Source: JAQBQH01 sp035607415
GTDB taxonomy: Bacteria > Myxococcota_A > Polyangia > Palsa-1104
DNA length: 64,000 nucleotides
NCBI GenBank assembly: GCA_035607415.1
Contig: DATNAQ010000101.1
Span: forward strand, 62,001 to 126,000
Reading direction: 5' to 3'
Shown here piece by piece: positions 42,704 to 53,900 of the stretch; positions within the stretch are counted from its first letter, which is position 1; each line of letters begins with the position of its first letter. The position numbers were made by a program, and so were the translations under genes. The notes under the pieces were generated by a model. That model was given only the letters and a program-made list of their open reading frames with translations, was not told the DNA's origin and made no database searches.

Positions 42704-44422
42704 CTAGAACAGCGGGATCGCGCGCAGCATGGCCGAGCAGGAATGCTGCACGAAGTCGACGCGGACGTAACGTTTGACGTCGCTCATGAGGAAGCCGCCG
42801 CGCGCAGCGTCGGGGTTGGCCATCAGATAGGCGTTGTCGTCGCGGATCTGGTGGTCGAGCAAGAACTGCATGCCGAGGCGGATCTGCTCCTTCGTCGCGC
42901 GACCCTCGTCACTGTCGGCGAGGCCGCGGCGCACCTGCATGTCGTACGTCGAGATCGTCGCCTCGCTGCGGCTGCCGACCGGCGTGCCGTGCGGCGGAAG
43001 GAACGGCGAGAAGCCATAGGAGCCGATGAAGTCGGGCTGCGCGGCGGTGACGATGTCGCGCGCGGTGAACTGCGTGCGGCGCAAGAAGCGCGCGAAGCCG
43101 TCGCAGAAGCGCGCGTATTTTTCGCGGTGCGCCGGCGGCAGCACGTCCCAGGCGGCGTCGGCGGCCATGCAGGTCCAGTGGTCCTCGCCGAAGTAGAACT
43201 GGCCGGCGAGGTTCGCGTACTGCTTGTCGGTGAGGTAGTCGAGCGCGCGATCGACGGCGTCGACGTAGCGCGCGCGATCGGGATCGCCGGGCGAGAGGAT
43301 GCCGGTCAGCTTGGCGAGCGCGAAGGCGGCCTCGCCGCTGAAGTAGAGCATCTTGGTCTTTTCGTCGCGGTGATCGCTGCCGGGATCGAAGAGGTGGCAG
43401 AAGTCGCCGTCGGGCTTCTGCATGAACAGGAGGAACGCGGCGAGGCGGCGCGCCCAGGCCAGCTCGGAGGGGTCGCCGGTCGACTTCACGTATTCGCCGA
43501 CGGCGAGCAGCGCCATGGCCGAGGCGCCGAGATCGGCGCTGCCGATGTCGCGGTTGGCGACGCAGCTGCGCTCGGGTTTGGCGCAGGCGCCGGGCTGACG
43601 CGCGGAGAGGAACTCGAGCGCGCGGTGGGCGCCGTCGCGGAATGCGGTGTCGTGCGTGGTGCCGTAGATCTGCGAGAGGAAGTAGGTGGCGCCGGCGTGA
43701 CGCGGGAGCGAATAGTCGAGGCCGTAGGCTTCGTCGACGTCGGTGTGCGGCGTGTACTCGTAGCCGAAGCGGCCGTCGTCGTAGAGGTGACGCAGGAGAT
43801 AGCGGCCGCCGGCGATGGCGCCGTCGCGGAGCGCCTGTTGCGACAGGCGCGGGCCGGGCGTGTTGCCGCGCCAGACCGGCAGGATCTTGGTGCGGTCGGC
43901 CGACTCGATGAAGGCGTCGGTGCGGAAGCGGAAGTACTTCTTGCGCGCGCGCGCGAAGGCGCCGTCGTCGAGGCCGAGCTTTTGCGCGAGCAGGTGATCG
44001 ATGACGTCCTTCTTGGCGCCGAGCTCGAAGTCGAGGCCCCGAAGCGGCGTCTCGCCGGCGAGCGCGTCGGCGGCGAGGAGCTCGTCGGGCAGGAGCCACA
44101 CCTGGCGAGCGCCGCTGTCGACGCCGATGCCGTCGAGGCCGGGCACGAGCGCCAGCGCGAACAGCGGCAGCGGCGCGGCGGGCATGCGCGCCACCGCCAT
44201 CACGACGTCGGCCTTGATGCGCTCGCCGTAGTGGCGGAGGAAGGTGGCGCCGTCGGCGATGCGCGTCGGATCGGGCATCGGCTCGCCGCGGCGGGCGCGC
44301 GCGATCACGGCGGCGCGCTCGGTGGGCGTGAGCGGCACGAACGAGGGCGTGCGATAGAGCGCCCACGCGGTCACCCACAAGAGCGCGAGCGCGGCGGCGG
44401 CGCCGACGAGCGGTCTACGCAC
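42704..44422 (-). CDS. Membrane-anchored alpha-toroid (six-hairpin-like) protein, unknown
   Basis: 572 residues. One N-terminal hydrophobic helix (AAAALALLWVTAWALY) without lipobox suggests an inner-membrane anchor facing the periplasm. From residue 190 on the sequence repeats paired helices separated by Gly/Asp/Phe-rich turns (GGRYLLRHLYDDGRFGYEY, FLLFMQKPDGDFCHLF, LYFSGEAAFALAKLTGI, EDHWTCMAADAAWDVL), the pattern of alpha/alpha toroids found in polysaccharide lyases, epimerases and GH76/GH88-like enzymes. Acidic residues in the turns could be catalytic. The substrate is unknown. It begins 8 bases inside the preceding membrane protein gene. Confidence 0.7.
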   Translation of the reverse strand: MRRPLVGAAAALALLWVTAWALYRTPSFVPLTPTERAAVIARARRGEPMPDPTRIADGATFLRHYGERIKADVVMAVARMPAAPLPLFALALVPGLDGIGVDSGARQVWLLPDELLAADALAGETPLRGLDFELGAKKDVIDHLLAQKLGLDDGAFARARKKYFRFRTDAFIESADRTKILPVWRGNTPGPRLSQQALRDGAIAGGRYLLRHLYDDGRFGYEYTPHTDVDEAYGLDYSLPRHAGATYFLSQIYGTTHDTAFRDGAHRALEFLSARQPGACAKPERSCVANRDIGSADLGASAMALLAVGEYVKSTGDPSELAWARRLAAFLLFMQKPDGDFCHLFDPGSDHRDEKTKMLYFSGEAAFALAKLTGILSPGDPDRARYVDAVDRALDYLTDKQYANLAGQFYFGEDHWTCMAADAAWDVLPPAHREKYARFCDGFARFLRRTQFTARDIVTAAQPDFIGSYGFSPFLPPHGTPVGSRSEATISTYDMQVRRGLADSDEGRATKEQIRLGMQFLLDHQIRDDNAYLMANPDAARGGFLMSDVKRYVRVDFVQHSCSAMLRAIPLF

Positions 44423-44798
44423 GCGGCTGCCTGGCGAAGTAGCGCAGCTGGAACAAGGGCAGCAGCCCGAAGCCCTCGACGACGAGCGCGGCCACGAGCA
44501 GCGTCATCACGCTGATGCCCTGCCCGAGCGGACCGTAGGCGCCGCGCAGGATCGCGCTCGAGACGACGAGCAGCGCCACGACGACGAACGCGAACGCGAG
44601 CAGCAGCCAGCAGGCGGCGCGCGCGAGCAGGCGCCCCCACGGCAGGTCGAGAAGGAGCCCGACGCCGCCGCCGGCCAGAAGGACGCACACGACGGCGAGC
44701 GCGACGTTGAACGCGGTCGAGCGGCCGGGAGTGAAGACGAAGCCGAACCAGGCGTAGAGCGCGGCGAACGCGACGTCGAGCGCACCGTACAGTTTCAC
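44415..44798 (-). CDS. Small four-helix membrane protein
   Basis: 127 residues, GTG start at 44798, about four hydrophobic helices (LDVAFAALYAWFGFVF, NVALAVVCVLLAGGGVGLLL, AACWLLLAFAFVVVALLVVSS, ISVMTLLVAALVVEGFGLL) and short loops. No motif. It overlaps the toroid protein gene by 8 bases and follows the protease-like gene by 15, suggesting an operon. A strong hairpin covers its start codon. Confidence 0.65.
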   Translation of the reverse strand: MKLYGALDVAFAALYAWFGFVFTPGRSTAFNVALAVVCVLLAGGGVGLLLDLPWGRLLARAACWLLLAFAFVVVALLVVSSAILRGAYGPLGQGISVMTLLVAALVVEGFGLLPLFQLRYFARQPRA

Positions 44799-44804
44799 GG
44801 TGCG
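44781..44804 (-). promoter_or_regulatory. Hairpin covering the start codon of the small membrane protein
   Basis: CGCACCGT and ACGGTGCG are perfect 8-base arms with an 8-base loop. In the minus-strand mRNA the GUG start at 44798-44796 is at the arm/loop edge, so folding could hinder initiation unless the upstream gene is being translated. Confidence 0.4.
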
Positions 44805-44813
44805 GAGCTTACT

Positions 44814-46742
44814 TCAGTTGCAGTCGGGACGCGCGATCGAATCGCCGGCGGCGGCGTCGGTGCCGGGCAGCCCACCAGGAAGGATCGTCCGCAGGTAGAT
44901 GTACTCGTCACCGCAGAAGACGGCGGGCCCCTGCCCTTCCAGCTCGGCGCGCTCTTCGAACGGGCGATCGCCGCCGGCGTCCATCAGGCGATCGATCCCG
45001 TCGCCGGGATCGTGGAACGCTTCGCCCGTCGGGTCGGCGAGGCCGAGGCTGTGGCCGGTCTCGTGCGTGAGCGTGGTGCCGATGAGGTTGCCGAGCACGA
45101 ACACGGCGCAGCCCATGCGGCTCTGCCGATCGTTGCGCACCAGGCACGAGCTGCCGTCGGTGGGCACGCTGAGAGCGCGCGCCTCGGCGTTCGACACCGG
45201 CGTGCCGCGATCGGGGCGCACCGGATCGAAGATGGTATCGAAGTGCGAGGGATCGACGTCGAGCCGCGCCACGCGCGACGACGGATGCGCCGAGAAGCCC
45301 ATGAAGTTCTCGGCGAAGATGCCGCCGTAGCCGGGGAAACCGTCCGACTGCGTGGTGGCGTTGACGCCGCCGATGCGATCGAACAGGCGCTGGTTGCCGA
45401 CGTCCTTGCCCGGCGTGTTGTCGTAGCCGAGCAGGCCGAGCGCGTTGGGATCGGGTCCCTCGATGTCGACCTCCGAGTAGAGCGCGAAGTCGGCGGGCGG
45501 CGCGTCGCGGAACTCGATGTTGACGCCGGCGTAGTCGCGCGCGGCGACGGCGAAGATGCGCGCCCGTACGAGCGCGTCGGCCGCGCCCAGGCCGTAGAGG
45601 CGCAAGGAGTCGACGTACGACGGCAAGAAGCGCACGTAGACGATCTGCTTGACCGGCGCGATGCCGAGGAACGCGGGATGCGACAGGCCGGTCACCTCGA
45701 CGGTGCCCTTGCGTACGATCGGCGTGGCGGTGCCGGCGAACTGGCCCGAGATGTGGCGGAGATCGATGAGGCGGCCGAGCGCGTCGGCCTCGTCGAGGAC
45801 GTAGCGCAGCTTGGTGCCGTCGGCGAAGTGCGGGACCAGCATGAGGTCGACGGCGGTGGCCTTGCCGCCGTCGGGCGTGAAGTTGCCGACCAGGTGCAGG
45901 AGCGTGACCTCGTCGCCGGCGGCGCCGACGAAGCCGCCGCCGACGATGTCGACGTACTGGCCGAGGCTGGCGGTGGCGGTCGAGACGCTGAAGATCTCGG
46001 GCTTGATGACGTTGACCGACAGCGGCAGCGTGCCGGCGGCGGCGTCGGAACCAGAGGCGAAGACGTTGCGCACCTTGACGTCGCTGCTGAAGGCGCCGGG
46101 CGCGATGCCGGCGATCTCGGGCACGAACGCGAAGGCGACGCGCGTGCGATCCCACGGCGCCTCGGCGAGCGGGTGCGCCGCGATGTCGACGCCGGCGACC
46201 ACGACGTGGGTCTCGCCCTCGCCGTTGCCGAGGAGAAAGCCGTCGCCGGTGATGGTGACGAGGTCGTTGACGTGGAGCTGCTGGCCGCCGCTCGGCGTCA
46301 GTGAGGACACCGTCGGCGTCGTGCGATCGGCGACGTCGAACGACACCGGCGTGGCGTCGGATTCGTGCACCGTGCCGTCCAGCGCCGCGATCGATTGCGC
46401 GACGGCGCTGCCGTCGAAGTGGCCGCTGCCGGCGAGCGTCCAGCCGGCGCCGGCGGCGACGGCGCTGGCGTGCGTGTCGTCAACCTCGGTGGCGTCGAGC
46501 GTGAGCGTGACGGTCTCGGCGCTGCCGCCCGTCGGCGTGAAGGTGCCGTGGAGGACGAGGCGTGTGGTCGCCGCGGCCGGATCGGCGAAGCCGGCGCCGA
46601 TGAGATCGATGCGCGTCGACGGCAGGATCAGCGCCGGATGCAGCTCGTCGACGTGCGGCGCGCCGAGGCCGTCGTCGAGCCCAGGCAGCTGCGCCGAGGA
46701 GCAGCCGCACGCGAGCACGAGGACTGCAGCCAGCCGCCGCAT
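44814..46742 (-). CDS. Lipoprotein with IPT/TIG-like domains and metzincin-type zinc site
   Basis: 642 residues from the ATG at 46742. The signal ends VLACGCSS (Cys12 or Cys14). Two or more Ig-like IPT/TIG modules follow (TPTVSSLTPSGGQQLHVNDLVTITGDGF, and KPEIFSVSTATASLGQYVDIVGGGF). The C-terminal third has HETGHSLGLAD at 560-570, i.e. the HExxHxxGxxD zinc motif (His560, Glu561, His564, Asp570), and a Met in DRLMDAG (Met588) at the place of a metzincin Met-turn. It is likely a cell-surface metalloprotease, or a related protein with structural role. It begins in the stop codon of the partner lipoprotein gene (TGATG). Confidence 0.78.
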   Translation of the reverse strand: MRRLAAVLVLACGCSSAQLPGLDDGLGAPHVDELHPALILPSTRIDLIGAGFADPAAATTRLVLHGTFTPTGGSAETVTLTLDATEVDDTHASAVAAGAGWTLAGSGHFDGSAVAQSIAALDGTVHESDATPVSFDVADRTTPTVSSLTPSGGQQLHVNDLVTITGDGFLLGNGEGETHVVVAGVDIAAHPLAEAPWDRTRVAFAFVPEIAGIAPGAFSSDVKVRNVFASGSDAAAGTLPLSVNVIKPEIFSVSTATASLGQYVDIVGGGFVGAAGDEVTLLHLVGNFTPDGGKATAVDLMLVPHFADGTKLRYVLDEADALGRLIDLRHISGQFAGTATPIVRKGTVEVTGLSHPAFLGIAPVKQIVYVRFLPSYVDSLRLYGLGAADALVRARIFAVAARDYAGVNIEFRDAPPADFALYSEVDIEGPDPNALGLLGYDNTPGKDVGNQRLFDRIGGVNATTQSDGFPGYGGIFAENFMGFSAHPSSRVARLDVDPSHFDTIFDPVRPDRGTPVSNAEARALSVPTDGSSCLVRNDRQSRMGCAVFVLGNLIGTTLTHETGHSLGLADPTGEAFHDPGDGIDRLMDAGGDRPFEERAELEGQGPAVFCGDEYIYLRTILPGGLPGTDAAAGDSIARPDCN

Positions 46743-47866
46743 CAGTTGGAATTCGCCCGCTTGATGACGAACGAGTAGACGCCGCTCGCCGGGCTGAAGG
46801 TCGCGTGATACGCGCAGCCCGAGACGGCGTCGTCGTCGTCGGTGGTGCCGATGACGTAGTAGATCGTGGCGCTGGTGCCGGCCGGGTCGTCGATGACCGG
46901 GCTCGGGATGGTCGCGCCCCACTGCCCGTCCTGCGACGTGCCCGTGACGAGCTGCATGTCGACGGCGTTCATGGCGAACAGATCCGGGTTCATCGGATCG
47001 TCGGGCGGATCGGTCGACCAGAAGACGATGGCGTTGTAGATGCCGTGCGGGTCGGAGAGCTCGGCGTAGATGTGCGGATTGCCGACGGTGGTGATGTCGC
47101 CGTGCGGCGTCGTGACGATGGTCGGCGCCGTCATGTCGCACGTCGGCGTCGGGTTCGGGTTCGGGTTGGGATCGGGGTTCGGCGTCGGATCGGGCGGCGG
47201 CGGCGCGACCACGGGCGGCGCCAGGATGCCGAGCACGATGGTGTAGCGCTTCTCGGTGCGCGCACCGCCGTCGTCGGTGGCGACGATGGTGAACGGGAAG
47301 ATCGACTGCGCCTGGGCCAACGTCTTCGACGGACAGAAGCGCAGCTGGCCCGAGAGCGGCCCGTCGGCGGAGATGCTGGCGCCGTCGGGCAGCACGCTCG
47401 CCGACTCGAGCGTGACGACGGTGCCGGTGGTGTCGTCGACGAGCAGCGGCACCACGGCGCAGGCGGCACGGCCGAGGTCGAGCGTGGTGCCTTCGCCGAC
47501 GGGCGAGCGGAAGGTGATCGGGCTGTCGCCGGGGACGACGTGGATGGTGACCGGCTCGGAGGCCTGCACGCCATCGGCGGTGACGCGGAAGGTGAAGGCG
47601 TGGTCGCCGAGGTCCGAAGCGAGCGGCGTCCAGCGGAACATCGCCTCGCCGTTGGCGTAGGGCGTGATCGTCGGGACCAGGTGGCGATCGCTCATGTCGA
47701 GATCGGAGTCGAACGCGAAGGCGGCATGGCTGGCGCCGGCGCGCAGCATCACGCCGAGCTCGACGCCAACGACCGCGGTCTGCGGGCCGATCGGGTCGAG
47801 GCTGGCGCCGCCGCGCGCGCCGCAGCCGAGGAGCGACAGGGCCAGGATGAGAGGAAGCCGCCGCAC
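46742..47866 (-). CDS. Lipoprotein with Ig-like modules, partner of the metzincin-like protein
   Basis: 374 residues. The signal ends LSLLGC (Cys15). Two beta-sandwich modules (the first with GVELGVMLRAGASHAAFAFDSD and FRWTPLASDLGDHAFTFRV, cadherin/putative-Ig style) are joined to a third by a Pro/Asp/Asn linker (PDPTPNPDPNPNPNP). Two Cys in the last module (CDMTAP and SGCAYH) may be linked. It is coupled to the protease-like gene. Probable surface binding or structural protein; no specific function can be assigned. Confidence 0.72.
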   Translation of the reverse strand: MRRLPLILALSLLGCGARGGASLDPIGPQTAVVGVELGVMLRAGASHAAFAFDSDLDMSDRHLVPTITPYANGEAMFRWTPLASDLGDHAFTFRVTADGVQASEPVTIHVVPGDSPITFRSPVGEGTTLDLGRAACAVVPLLVDDTTGTVVTLESASVLPDGASISADGPLSGQLRFCPSKTLAQAQSIFPFTIVATDDGGARTEKRYTIVLGILAPPVVAPPPPDPTPNPDPNPNPNPTPTCDMTAPTIVTTPHGDITTVGNPHIYAELSDPHGIYNAIVFWSTDPPDDPMNPDLFAMNAVDMQLVTGTSQDGQWGATIPSPVIDDPAGTSATIYYVIGTTDDDDAVSGCAYHATFSPASGVYSFVIKRANSN

Positions 47867-47939
47867 GGGGCGACGATGTGAGCAAAGGTCGTACCAGACT
47901 CAAATAGCTGGAACTACTAGGCGCAGCTAGGGACGAATG

Positions 47940-47978
47940 ACCGCATTTGCGGTGGCCATGGCGGCTGGAGTCGCCGCC
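47940..47978 (-). terminator. Hairpins after the giant TPR gene, possible terminator
   Basis: Just past the stop are a 6-base stem GGCGGC / GCCGCC (47960-47978) and a palindrome ACCGCATTTGCGGT (47940-47953). No T-run follows either. They may end the 59415-47981 transcript; the remaining 70 bases before the lipoprotein gene show no clear promoter. Confidence 0.35.
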
Positions 47979-47980
47979 GG

Positions 47981-50900
47981 TCAGCCGATGCTGGTGCCGA
48001 GCTGGCGACGCAGCTCGGCGAGCTCGTCGGAGACGGTGAAGCGCAACAGCGCGCGCAGCTGCGCCTCGTCGGCGAGCCGGCGCACCGCGGTCAGCGCCGG
48101 GCCGGGCAGGCCGCCCGCGAGCAGGCCCGCGCGATTGGCGGTGTGCACCAGCGACGGGCCGATCTGCTTCAAGTCGAGCGACTCCGACGCGCACTCGAGC
48201 GCGAACGGCAAGAGCTCGCCGTGCAGCTTCTTCGGGATGATCTTCGCCATGCGCGCCGCCTCGGCGACGACCTGCGCCTCCTGGAAGCCGGCGGGCACGA
48301 AATCGGGCACGAACTGCCGCACGATGCCACCGACGAGCAGCCCGAGGTCCTCGGGCGTCAGGCGCATGGGCAGCGCCATGTGGCTCTGGATCATCTTGAA
48401 GCAGCGGCCGAGCAGGAACTTGAGCTCGAGCTCGTGCGCGCCCTCGACCACCTTGTTGCCGATGACGATCGACAGCGGATCGGTGAGCTCGACGACGAGC
48501 GCGGTCGGATGCGCGGCGGTGACGTAGAGATCGAAGTCGCGCACGCCGAGATCGGCGGCGATGCGGTTGGCGACGTCGCGCAGCGCGTGGCCCGAGCGCG
48601 GCAGCTTCTCGTGGCGCCCGACGCCGAGGCGCTTCACGTCGGCGCGGAACATCTTGGCCAGCGGCTCGTCGAGCAGGCGGAACAGGTTGCGGAAGCCGGC
48701 GGGCACGCGGCCGTCGAACAGCGTCTCGTCGAGCGTGGGATCGGCCAGCGACGAGCCGGGGTAGTTGTCGCGCCCGGTGAGCTTTTGCAGCAGCGCCTTC
48801 TCGTCGGCGTCGGCGGCGCCCAGCCACTCGAGCGTGCCGGCGGCGAAGGCGGCGCGATCGGGCGCGCGCCGCCAGCCGAAGATCTTGAAGAGCGAGTGGT
48901 ACGGCGTCGGATCCTGCGGATTGGCGTCGAGCTGCTGGCGGATGCGCGCGCTCGTGCGATCGAGGTGCACGCGCATCGACTGCACGTCCGACTGGCGATC
49001 GAAGAACTTGGCGAGCTCGCCGATCGACGGCAGGTAGAGCGGATCGATCTCGATGGCGTCGCGCAGCGCGGCGAGCGCGTGACGCGCGTCCTTGAAGCCG
49101 TCTTCGTAGATCTTGGCGACGCGGTGCAGGTGGGCGACCCGCTTGTGCGGATCGGGCTCGAGCCCGGCCAGCCGCATCGTCGCCTGCAAGGCGCCCTTCC
49201 ACTCCCACTCCTTGACGTGCAGGTTCGAGAGGTGCTCGAGCGCGACGATGTCGTCGGGCGTGACCTGCAGGACGCGCGTGAACGAGGCGACCGCGCGCTT
49301 CGGATCGGGCAGGTGCTCCGAGTAGATGATGCCGAGCTTGAAGAAGATGTCCTTGAGCGCGGTGCGCGACTTCTCGGCGCGCGCGCGGCGGATCAAGGTC
49401 TCGGCGGCGTCGGCCCACTGGCCGTCGTCGAACTGCAGATCGGCGAGCGCGGCGAGCGCCTCGGGATGCGTGGGATCGCGCAGCAGCACCTGCTTGAGCT
49501 CGGCGCGCGCGCGATCGCGATCCTTGAGCTCGTCGCGGGCGATGCGCGCGAGCATGAGGTGCAGCGTCTGCTGGGTGGCGGCGTCCGGCTCGTTCTCGAG
49601 GCGGCGCGCGTAGACCTCGGCGAGCGCGGCGAAGTCGCGCGTCTCGTTGAGCGAGCGCTCGAGGCGGGTGAAGGCCTCGCGCGACGTCGGATCGGCGGCG
49701 AGCGACGCGCGGAAGAGCGACTGCGCGCGGTTGATCTTGTCTTCGGCGTCGGCGAGGCGATCCTGCGCGATGGCGCCGGCGACGAGGAGGTAGCGCGCCT
49801 TGGCGGCGGGGTCGCGCAGCGCCAGACCGGCGCGCTCGGCGGCGTGCGAGGCGCGCGCCCAGTCGTTCTCGAGGAGCGCAAAGTCGGTGAGGCCGACGAG
49901 CGCCGGTACGTGCGACGGCAGCCGCTCGATGGCGGCTTCGTAGCGGGCGCGCGCGTCGTCGGGGCGATCGAGCTCCGTGAGCGCCTCGGCGGCGCGCGTG
50001 AGCATGACCGCGGCGGTGCGCGCGTCGTCGGGCGTGGCGTCGGCGAGCGCGGTGGCGACGTCGGCTTCCTGCGCCAGATCGTGGCCGGTGCGCGCGCGCG
50101 CGTAGACGTGGCGCAGCGCCATGCGGCAGCGGCGATCCTTGAAGAGCGCGAGGCGGTAGTCGTTGTCGACGGCGACGGCGACCTCGGCCTCGGACATGCC
50201 GGGGCCGTTGTCCTTCGACGACAGGTGACGGCGCAGGCGCGCGCGATCGAGGTGCACCGACACGGCGAAGGCGGCGTCGGTGGCGCCGAGGCCCATCTGC
50301 TCGTAGAGCGCGACCAATTCGGGCCAGCGCTGCTCGGCGAGGTAGTGCTTCTCGAGCACACGCATGGCGCCGTGATGGGCGTGATCGACCTCGAGGATCG
50401 ACTCCCAGCCGAGGAGCGCCGCGTTGGAGTCGCCGCGCAGCTCACCGTCGAGGAAGGCGAGCCGCTCGTAGGCGGCGACCTTGGCCTGCGGATCGGGCGC
50501 GTCCTTCAGATCGGCGAGCGCGAGATCGGCGAGCGCGGCGTACTGCTTGGCGGCTTGCAGCGAGCGCTGGAGCGCCTCGCGCGCGAGCGGGTGCGTCGGC
50601 CGCTCGGCGAGGGCCGCGCGATAGCGCTCGGCGGCCTTGTCGGGATGGCCGCCCTGCTCGAGGCGCTCGCCGAGCACGAGGTCGAGCGCGAAGCGCTGCT
50701 CGGGCGACTCGGCATCGGCGCGCTCGCGCTCGAGGGCGGCGAGGTGCGCGGCGGGATCGTCGCTCGCATGCGCGACGCGATCGAGCCCTTCGCGCGCCGG
50801 TGCGTAGCCGGGGGCGCGCGTGGCGGCGTCGGCGTAGACGCGCGCGGCGGCGGACGGATCGTGCGCGTCCTCGAGCTGCGTGGCGCCGAGGCGCAGCGCG

Positions 50901-53900
50901 ACGGCGACGGCCTCGGGCCGCGTGCCGGCGGCGTCGAGGCGGCCCTGGTAGAGCGTGGGCAGCTCGGCGGCGCGCCGCTCGGCGGAGGCGCGCGCGGCGA
51001 TCTCGACGACGGCGGCGCCGTGGGCGGGATCGATGGCCAGCACCTGGCGCCAGGCGTCGATGGCCTCGTCGTCGTTCGTCGACAGGAGCGCGCGCTCGTA
51101 CGCGAGCGCGGCGGCGCGCGGCTTGTCGCCCGCGACCTCGGCGGCATCGGCGTCGGCGCGCAGCGCCTGGGCGAGCGCGTCGGCCTGCCCTTCGGCGGCG
51201 CGCAGGATGCGCTGCTCGAGCCAGCGCGCGGCGCGCGGCGGATCGGCCGCGGCGGTGCCCAGGGCCACGATCGGCCGGACCATGGCCAGCGCGTCGCCGG
51301 CGCGTCCGACGCGTAGGAGCATGCGCGCGGCGCGCATGCGCAGATGCTGCGCCAGGCCCTGCTCTCCGTCGTCGTTCAGCGAGTCGGCGGCGCGGCCGAG
51401 CACGGCGGCGGCTTCGTCGGCGCGGCCGGCGGCGAGCTGCAGCTCGACGGCGAGATCGATCGCCGGCGCCAGCGACGGCGCCGCGGTCAGCGCCATGTCG
51501 AGCCGCGCCAGCGCCTCGTCGGGACGGCCGAGCTCGCGCAAGAGGCGCGCGGCGTAGGTCAGCTCCATCGGCGCGCGCGCCGGCGTGCGCTCGGCGGCCT
51601 GCAGATGGCGCGTGAGCTCCGCCTCCTTGCCGCCACCGGCCGCCTGCGTGCGCTCGAGGGCGCGCACGGCGCGCGGATCGTCGGGGTACTCCTCGGCGGC
51701 GCGCGCGTACGCGGTCGCCGCGTCGCCGACGCGCCCGAGCTTCTCGGCGAGCTCGCCGAGCGCGATCAGGCGATCGGCGCGCCGGCCCGCGTCGGGCTCG
51801 GCTTCGATCACGCGCGCCATCGTCGCCACCGCCTCCTCGAGACGGCCGTCGGCGCGCTCGAGCTCGGCGAGATCGGCGAGCGCCACGCGATCGCCGTCGG
51901 CGGCGGCCGCTTGCAGCGCCGGACGCGCGCCCGCCACATCGCCGGCGCGCGCCTTGACGAGGCCGAGGCGACGCTCGATCGCCTGGCGCAGCGCGCCCGC
52001 GGGCAACAGCTCGGCGAGCCGGCCGTGCGTCTCGATGTCGTCGGCGAGCCCGGGCGTGCGCACCGCCACGCGCAGCGTGCCCCACGACGCCGCCATCGCC
52101 GTCGATCCGCTCGGCTCGTGGCCGAGCGCCTCGCGATAGTGGGCCACCGCCTCGCGCACGCGGCCGGCGGCCTCGTCGAGCCGCGCGCGCTCGACCAGCA
52201 GCGCGGCGCGCATCGGCGCATCGGCCGATCCGATCGCTTCGTAGAGCTTGCCGAGCGCCTGCGCGCGCCCATCCTCGCCGCTCGAGGCGGCGAGATCGAC
52301 GAGGCCCGAGAGCGCCCCCAGATCCTCGGGCTGCTCCTTCAAGATCGCTTCGTACGAGGCGCGCGCGATGTCGCGATCGCCGAGCGCCAGCGCCAGCTCG
52401 CCGCGCAGCGCATGCAGCCCCAAGCGCTCCGCCGCCGACGCCTGCTCGATCTCGCGGTCGAGCATGCCGAGCACCGGCTCGCGCTTGCCGTCGGCGAGGC
52501 GCAGCCGGCGCAGGCCGCGCAGCGCGTGGGCGTGGGCCGGCTCGGCCTCGAGCGCCGTCTCGTAGCGCTCGATGGCGCCGCCGACGTCGCCCAGCTTCTC
52601 GGCGATGCGCCCGGCGGCGAAGGCGAGCTGCGCCACGCGCGCCGGCTTTTCGGCCGGCGTGAGCAGCCGCTCGGTGTCGTAGAGCGCGAGCTGATCGCGC
52701 AGATAATTGGGGTCGAGCGTGCGCGGCGGCGCCACGTCGGGCACCGTCAGCGTCGGCAGCGCCGCCGTGGTCTCGGCGTGCGGCACGGCGATGCGCACCG
52801 CCACCACCGGGCGCGACTCGCCGAGCTGCATCACGCGCAGCGGCTGGGCGCCGCCGAGCTCGTCGGCGCCTTCGCCGATGGGCAGCGGCGTGCGATCGGG
52901 ATCGGACGCCAGCGCCTCGCGCGACGAGACCTTGGTGTCGTCGTCCTCGGCGTCGACGGTGACCTCGAAGAGATCCTGATCGTCGTCGGCGCCGCGGGCG
53001 GCCGCGCGCTCGCTCGGCGGTGGCGGCGGCGGCGCGCTCGGCTTGTCCACCGGCAGCGGCGCCGACGGTGACTCGCGGGCAGCCTCGACCACGATGTCGT
53101 CGTAGAAGTCCTCGTCGACGGGCGGCGGCGCCGTGACCGCTTGCTCGACGGCGGCGCCGAGCTCCATCTCGACCTCGAGATCCAGCTCCGCTGGGCTTTG
53201 TTCTCTGGCAACTGGCTCGGGCGGCGGCGCGGCCGGCTTCTCCGCCGGCGCGGCCGGCTTCTTCGGCGTGTCGAAGCGGCCCGACGGCGTCTGGTAGTAG
53301 CGGCCCGATTCGGTCTGGAAGCGCCCCGACGGCGTCTGGAAGCGTCCCGACGGCGTCTGGAAACGCCCTGACGGCAGCTTCGAGCCCGGCTCGGGCAGCG
53401 TCGGCGCCTTGAACACGCCCGACGGCGGCGGCGCCGGCGGCAGATCCTTCTCGACGTCGTCGACGTCGGCGAGCAGCTGATCGACCTCGCTCGCCGCCGC
53501 CACGCGCGTCGACTCGCTGCCGAAGCCGGGATCGCTGTCGATGTCGATCGACGGGATCGACTGCTCTTCGGCCTTCGGCGCCTCCGCCGGCTCATCCTGC
53601 TCCTCCGGCAGCGGACGCGGCGCCGAGCCCTGGTCGGCGATGGCCGCCGTGTCGGCGAGCAGCTGATCGAACTCGTCGGCCGCGGCCACACGCGTCGACT
53701 CGCTCTCGTCGGCGTAGAGCCCGCCCGCCTCTTCGAGCTCGTCGGCGAGATCGAGCTTGCCCACCGGCTCGTCGGCCGCCGGCGCCGGCGGCGCCTCGGG
53801 CACCGCGTCGCCGAGCAGCGTGCCGAGCGCCTGCCCCGCCTCTTCGGGCAGCTCCATTTCGCCGTCGAAGAGGTGCATGAGCGGATCCTCTTCGGGCGCC

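Noticed and set aside
44814..49418. An apparent 1534-residue protein on the - strand joining 49418 to 44814
   Set aside because: Only the last 642 residues (from 46742) are protein-like with a lipoprotein signal; the upstream part is a shadow of the giant TPR and lipoprotein genes.
48143..51316. Long + strand open frames opposite the giant TPR genes (for instance 48143-51316)
   Set aside because: They mirror the real genes, show low-complexity Arg/Val/Glu/Leu content and have no plausible domain or ribosome site.
53267..53374. Possible CRISPR-like array
   Set aside because: The repeats are 21-24 bases, contiguous without spacers, in frame in a coding gene, and no cas gene is present.
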